From contig JAJYRV010000054.1 in assembly GCA_021793935.1 (NCBI GenBank), forward strand, positions 1 to 9,694: a DNA stretch of 9,694 nt, in the 5' to 3' direction. The translations under genes were made by a program, and so were the position numbers. The number at the start of each line of letters is the position of its first letter. Position 1 is the first letter of the stretch. Shown here piece by piece: positions 6,100 through 9,694 of the stretch. Under the pieces are notes generated by a model. That model searched no databases, was not told the origin of the DNA, and saw nothing but the letters and a program-made list of their open reading frames with translations. The stretch is from Actinomycetes bacterium (GTDB taxonomy: Bacteria; Actinomycetota; Actinomycetes; Actinomycetales; Beutenbergiaceae).

Positions 6100-8949
6100 C
6101 TACTTCCGCTTGCGAGCGGCGCGGGCCACGCGGCGGCGTTCCTCCCGGTTCCCGCCGGAAGCGGCGCCGGCCCGCGGGCGAGCGGTCTGCCCCGACCCGG
6201 CCCCGTCGCTCGAGGAGTAGCTGAGGTTCTGGGGTTCCGCAGGCACCTCCAGACCCAGCGCGTCCACTTCCGCTGCAACGGGCGCGGGCGTCTTCCCGCC
6301 CGCCTTCTTCCCCTGCGCGCGGTTCGCTGCGCCCTTCTTGCCCTGCGCCGGGGTTCGGGCGGTCTCCTGCGCCCCGGCGGGCACGCCCGCGCCGCCGGCC
6401 TCCGCGGCTGCTCCGTTCGGTGAGGTGAGGCGAGTGATGGGAGTCTCCTCCTGGTCCTCCTTGCGTTTCACCTCGATGTTGAACAGGTAGCCCACGGTCT
6501 CTTCCTTGATGGCCTCGGCCATCGCGAGGAACATCTGGTGGCCGTCGTTGCGGTACTCCACCAGCGGGTCACGTTGGGCCATCGAGCGCAGCCCGATCCC
6601 GTCCTTGAGGTAGTCCATCTCGTACAGGTGCTCCCGCCACTTGCGGTCGAGCACGGAAAGCAGGATCCGGCGCTCGAGTTGGCGCATGATCTCCGGGGTG
6701 AGCTCCTCCTCCCGGTTCTCGTAGGCAACCCTCGCGTCCGCGACTAGCTCGGTGATGAGATCCTCCGCGCTCAGGCGCATGAGGCCACCGGCCTCCTCCA
6801 TCACTTCCTCGGCCGTGATCGAGACGGGGAACACCTGGCGCAGTTCGCGCCACAGGTGGTCCAGATCCCAGTCGTCTGGGGAGCCCAGCGTCGCGCCGCG
6901 CACGATGTTGACGACGACCTGGTCGATCCATTCCTCGATCATGGGTTCGACGTCTTCACCTTCGAGGATCTCACGCCGTTCGTGGTAGACCCACTTGCGC
7001 TGCTCGGTGAGCACGTCGTCATATTTGAGCACGTTCTTGCGGATCTCGACGTTACGATCCTCGATCTTCGACTGCGCACCCTCGATCGTGCGGGTGACGA
7101 GCTTCGATTCCAGCGGCAGGTCATCGGGATAGGTGGAGCCGATGAACCGCTCGGCGAACCCGCTCGCGAACAGGCGCATGAGTTCGTCCTCGAGGGAGAG
7201 GTAGAACCGCGATTCCCCGGGGTCGCCTTGGCGCCCGGAGCGCCCCTGCAACTGGTTGTCGATCCGGCGCGACTCGTGGCGCTCGGTTCCGACCACGTAG
7301 AGCCCGCCCAGTTCCACGACCTCGTCGTGCTCGTGCTTGACGGAGGCTTTCGCGTCTTCGAGCGCCTGCGGCCACGCGGCCTCGTACTCCTCCGGGGTCT
7401 CCACCGGGTCGAGGCCCTTCTTCGCGAGGGCATCGATAGCGATGTGCTCGGCGTTCCCGCCGAGCATGATGTCGGTACCGCGGCCCGCCATGTTCGTTGC
7501 GACCGTGACGGCACCCTTGCGACCCGCCATCGCGACGATCGCCGCTTCCCGCTCGTGGTGCTTGGCGTTGAGCACCTCGTGGGGCACGCCGCGCTTCTTC
7601 AGCATCTTCGACAGGTATTCGGACTTCTCCACGCTCGTGGTGCCCACGAGCACCGGTTGGCCCTTGGCGTGGCGCTCGACGATGTCGTCGACGACGGCGG
7701 CGAACTTCGCCTCTTCGGTCTTGTACACCAGGTCCGGTTGGTCGACGCGGATCACCGGCCGGTGTGTGGGGATCGGCACGACCTCGACCTCGTAGGTGGA
7801 GTTGAACTCGGCCGCTTCCGTCTTCGCGGTACCGGTCATCCCGGCGAGTTTGTCGTACAGGCGGAAGTAGTTCTGCAACGTGATCGTCGCGAAGGTTTGG
7901 TTCTCCGCTTTGATCGATGCCCCTTCCTTCGCCTCGATCGCCTGGTGCATCCCCTCGTTGTAGCGCCGCCCGGGCAGGATCCGGCCGGTGTGCTGGTCAA
8001 CGATGAGCACCTCTCCCTTGAGGACGACGTAGTCCTTATCCCGGGAGTACAGTTCCTTCGCCTTGATCGAGTTGTTGAGGAAACCGATCAGCGGGGTGTT
8101 GAGCGATTCGTAGAGGTTCTCGATGCCGAGGTAATCCTCGACCTTCTCGATCCCGGGCTCGAGCACACCGACGGTGCGCTTGACCTCATCGACCTCGTAG
8201 TCCTCATCCTTCCGGAGCCGGCGGGCGACCCTCGCGAACTCGGTGTACCACTTGTTCACGTCCCCGGAGGCGGGCCCGGAGATGATGAGCGGGGTCCGTG
8301 CCTCGTCGATGAGGATCGAGTCCACCTCATCCACGATCGCCATGTTGTGCCCGCGCTGCACGCAGTCCTCGAGCGACAGCGCCATGTTGTCGCGCAGATA
8401 GTCGAACCCGAACTCGTTGTTCGTTCCGTAGGTGATGTCGGCCGCGTACTCCTCGCGCCGCTGGGCCGGGCGCTGCCCGGAGACGATCGTGCCCACGCTC
8501 AGTCCCAGGAAGCGATAGATCCGGCCCATGAGTTCGGCCTGGTACTTCACCAGGTAGTCGTTGACGGTGATGACGTGCACGCCTTTGCCGGTGAGCGCGT
8601 TGAGATAGGAGGGCATCGTGGCCACCAGCGTCTTACCTTCACCGGTCTTCATCTCCGCGATCGCGCCCGTGTGCAGGGCCGCGCCGCCGATGATCTGCAC
8701 GTCGTAGGGCCGTTGCCCGATCGTGCGTACCGCTGCTTCGCGGACGACGGCGAACGCCTCGGGCAGGAGACCATCCAGCGTGGCGCCGTCCGCAAGCCGG
8801 GCCTTGAACTTCTCGGTCTCCCCTTGAAGCTCGCCGTCGCTGAGCGCCTGCATATCTTCTTCGAGCCGGTTCACCTGTTCGGCGAGACCTTGCAAGCGCC
8901 GGAGGGTTTTCCCTTCACCAATGCGCATGATCCTGTCGAGAATCGACAC
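6100..8949 (-). CDS. secA: Preprotein translocase ATPase SecA
   Basis: SecA is the motor ATPase that pushes unfolded preproteins through the SecYEG channel. With a GTG start at 8949 it has 949 residues, beginning [21 protein letters not shown], the usual SecA N-terminus. The frame is open further upstream, but that region lacks SecA similarity. GAGGAG (8965-8960) lies 10 nt before the GTG and a purine-rich AAGAGAG sits closer. Walker A is TGEGKT (102-107). The DEAD-type Walker B is D207-E-V-D210, followed by [24 protein letters not shown] starts the second nucleotide-binding fold region, with [14 protein letters not shown] and the arginine-finger segment [18 protein letters not shown] (from 568). 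[37 protein letters not shown] is the scaffold-helix/wing region. The C-tail is Ala/Gly/Lys-rich and ends in a basic [12 protein letters not shown] stretch, without the CxCxSGxxxxxCH zinc motif found in many bacteria. It follows hpf, as in many actinobacteria, and is probably the essential SecA1-type copy. Confidence 0.97.
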   Translation of the reverse strand: MSILDRIMRIGEGKTLRRLQGLAEQVNRLEEDMQALSDGELQGETEKFKARLADGATLDGLLPEAFAVVREAAVRTIGQRPYDVQIIGGAALHTGAIAEMKTGEGKTLVATMPSYLNALTGKGVHVITVNDYLVKYQAELMGRIYRFLGLSVGTIVSGQRPAQRREEYAADITYGTNNEFGFDYLRDNMALSLEDCVQRGHNMAIVDEVDSILIDEARTPLIISGPASGDVNKWYTEFARVARRLRKDEDYEVDEVKRTVGVLEPGIEKVEDYLGIENLYESLNTPLIGFLNNSIKAKELYSRDKDYVVLKGEVLIVDQHTGRILPGRRYNEGMHQAIEAKEGASIKAENQTFATITLQNYFRLYDKLAGMTGTAKTEAAEFNSTYEVEVVPIPTHRPVIRVDQPDLVYKTEEAKFAAVVDDIVERHAKGQPVLVGTTSVEKSEYLSKMLKKRGVPHEVLNAKHHEREAAIVAMAGRKGAVTVATNMAGRGTDIMLGGNAEHIAIDALAKKGLDPVETPEEYEAAWPQALEDAKASVKHEHDEVVELGGLYVVGTERHESRRIDNQLQGRSGRQGDPGESRFYLSLEDELMRLFASGFAERFIGSTYPDDLPLESKLVTRTIEGAQSKIEDRNVEIRKNVLKYDDVLTEQRKWVYHERREILEGEDVEPMIEEWIDQVVVNIVRGATLGSPDDWDLDHLWRELRQVFPVSITAEEVMEEAGGLMRLSAEDLITELVADARVAYENREEELTPEIMRQLERRILLSVLDRKWREHLYEMDYLKDGIGLRSMAQRDPLVEYRNDGHQMFLAMAEAIKEETVGYLFNIEVKRKEDQEETPITRLTSPNGAAAEAGGAGVPAGAQETARTPAQGKKGAANRAQGKKAGGKTPAPVAAEVDALGLEVPAEPQNLSYSSSDGAGSGQTARPRAGAASGGNREERRRVARAARKRK

Positions 8950-8975
8950 GGGCTCTCTTCTCCTCGTTTGATAAC

Positions 8976-8997
8976 CGCGTGACCGGCCGATCACGCG
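8976..8997 (-). repeat. Inverted repeat in the secA leader
   Basis: CGCGTGA (8976-8982) and TCACGCG (8991-8997) are a perfect 7-bp inverted repeat with an 8-bp centre, 26 bp upstream of the secA GTG and about 10 bp before its purine-rich ribosome-binding region. It could fold in the mRNA leader or be a protein-binding dyad. The GTGA-N8-TCAC spacing is 2 bp too wide for a CRP/GlxR site. Its function is unknown. Confidence 0.4.
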
Positions 8998-8999
8998 CC

Positions 9000-9009
9000 T
9001 ACCATGGTA
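9000..9009. repeat. 10-bp palindrome in the hpf-secA gap
   Basis: TACCATGGTA (9000-9009) is a perfect palindrome immediately next to the secA leader inverted repeat. A second short dyad, GTGA-GA-TCAC, lies at 9011-9020. No convincing -10/-35 pair for secA could be picked out in this gap, so whether these are operator sites is open. Confidence 0.25.
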
Positions 9010-9085
9010 CGTGAGATCACCGGCGCGGGCACTTTTCCGCTCCTGCGCTTCACGATGCGCGTAACTATCGGTTCCTCCCATGGAA

Positions 9086-9119
9086 CTGGCGGCGCCAGCA
9101 CCGTCGCTCGCGCCGCCAG
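9086..9119 (-). terminator. Stem-loop after hpf (attenuator or weak terminator before secA)
   Basis: CTGGCGGCGC and GCGCCGCCAG (9119-9110 and 9095-9086 in the transcript direction) form a perfect 10-bp GC-only-but-one stem with a 14-nt loop, starting 12 nt after the hpf stop. Only TT follows it, so intrinsic termination would be inefficient; partial read-through into secA or mRNA 3' end protection is plausible. Part of the stem (9086-9098, CTGGCG-G-CGCCAG) is also a palindrome by itself, so a competing short-range fold exists. Confidence 0.5.
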
Positions 9120-9131
9120 GAAGGGGAGGGT

Positions 9132-9694
9132 CTATCCGGCTACGGAGTTGGTTTCCACCGCGAGGCGAATCACCCCGTACGTCCACCCATGGCGGTGGTA
9201 CACCACGCAGGGCTGGCTCGTTTCCTCGTCGATGAAGAGGAAGAACGGGTGCCCCACGAGTTCCATTTCAGTCAGGGCCTGGTCGACGCTCATCGGCGTG
9301 GTCTGATGCACCTTTTGCCGGATGACCACCGGGGAGTCCCCCAGCTGGGTTTCGATCGCCACGCCGGGCTCGGTCGGCACCGCGGGAGCCTGTTCCTCCT
9401 CCACCGGGGCGGGCTCGGCGTCCGGCATGAGATCCTCGGGCAGCTCCTGAGGGATCGGCACGGCCGCGCGGCGGTGGTGCTGCTTGCGCCGGTCTCGGGC
9501 GCGGCGTAATCGTTCGAGTAATTTGGTGGTCGCAAGATCCAACGCGGCATACCGATCGGATGCGCTTGCCTCGGCGCGCACCACGGGCCCTTTGGCACGG
9601 ACGGTAAGTTCAACACGTTCGGCTCGATCCGCGAGCCTCGGGTTCTTTTCATGGGTAATTTCCGCGTCCACTCGCTGCGCGTAGGGAGAGAGCT
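9132..9694 (-). CDS. hpf: Long-form ribosome hibernation promoting factor, partial (5' end outside window)
   Basis: This long HPF binds 30S subunits and, through its C-terminal domain, pairs ribosomes into inactive 100S dimers in slow growth. The 186 visible residues begin [19 protein letters not shown], in the middle of the N-terminal S30AE domain; the first strands and start codon lie beyond the window. Signature segments are [46 protein letters not shown], the ribosome-binding helix region with its basic end. A Pro/Glu-rich linker ([28 protein letters not shown]) follows, then the dimerisation domain [56 protein letters not shown]. The GTG at 9671 is internal to the domain and not the start, since the frame stays open and conserved to the window edge. 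It lies 182 bp upstream of secA, the common actinobacterial order. Confidence 0.94.
   Translation of the reverse strand, partial: LSPYAQRVDAEITHEKNPRLADRAERVELTVRAKGPVVRAEASASDRYAALDLATTKLLERLRRARDRRKQHHRRAAVPIPQELPEDLMPDAEPAPVEEEQAPAVPTEPGVAIETQLGDSPVVIRQKVHQTTPMSVDQALTEMELVGHPFFLFIDEETSQPCVVYHRHGWTYGVIRLAVETNSVAG

Noticed and set aside
6856..8982. A 708-codon open frame on the plus strand, opposite secA
   Set aside because: It is the antisense shadow of secA. GC-rich third positions remove stop codons from the complementary frame; its translation is His/Val/Arg/Asp-rich with no recognisable domain and no ribosome-binding site.
8979..8994. Possible CRP/GlxR-type site (GTGA...TCAC) before secA
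   Set aside because: The half-sites are separated by 8 bp instead of the 6 bp of TGTGA-N6-TCACA, and the outer T/A bases are absent.
8950..9186. An N-terminal extension of SecA starting at ATG 9081 or further upstream, even inside hpf
   Set aside because: The frame is open, but the extension has no SecA similarity and no Shine-Dalgarno at ATG 9081, and it would run through inverted repeats. The GTG at 8949 gives the standard SecA beginning.

Overview
The window comes from a GC-rich genome, almost certainly a high-GC Gram-positive bacterium (Actinobacteria). The evidence is strong G/C bias at third codon positions, frequent GTG starts, a lipoprotein-type maltose-binding protein, the hpf-secA gene order usual in actinobacteria, and a LacI-family regulator whose visible part resembles the MalR/Reg1 repressors of Streptomyces and relatives. 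Genus cannot be fixed from the sequence alone.

Left half (1-6098): a maltose/maltodextrin utilisation locus. A truncated malR-like repressor gene reads leftward off the window edge. Across a 172-bp AT-rich divergent control region, the rightward cluster is malE (lipoprotein binding protein), malF and malG (ABC permeases) and a cytoplasmic GH13 neopullulanase/cyclomaltodextrinase-type hydrolase. The permease and hydrolase genes are packed tightly (malF/malG overlap by 1 nt, malG to hydrolase 4 nt). malE is set apart from malF by a perfect 13-bp stem-loop. No malK-like ATPase gene is present, so the transporter probably borrows an ATPase encoded elsewhere. The scheme is: MalE captures maltodextrin, MalFG imports it, the GH13 enzyme cleaves it inside the cell, and the MalR-like protein controls both directions from operators between the two start sites.

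Right half (6100-9694): housekeeping genes on the minus strand, hpf (long-form ribosome hibernation factor, 5' end outside the window) followed by secA (preprotein translocase ATPase). They are separated by 182 bp holding several inverted repeats. secA and the hydrolase gene converge with a single base between their stop codons, so any secA terminator must lie inside the hydrolase coding sequence; a good candidate hairpin is there.

I see no mobile element, CRISPR array, tRNA/rRNA gene or clearly new system. The observations most worth a second look are regulatory (divergent operator layout, malE-malF hairpin, terminator embedded in a gene) and the large MalF P2-type extracellular loop combined with a lipid-anchored MalE.
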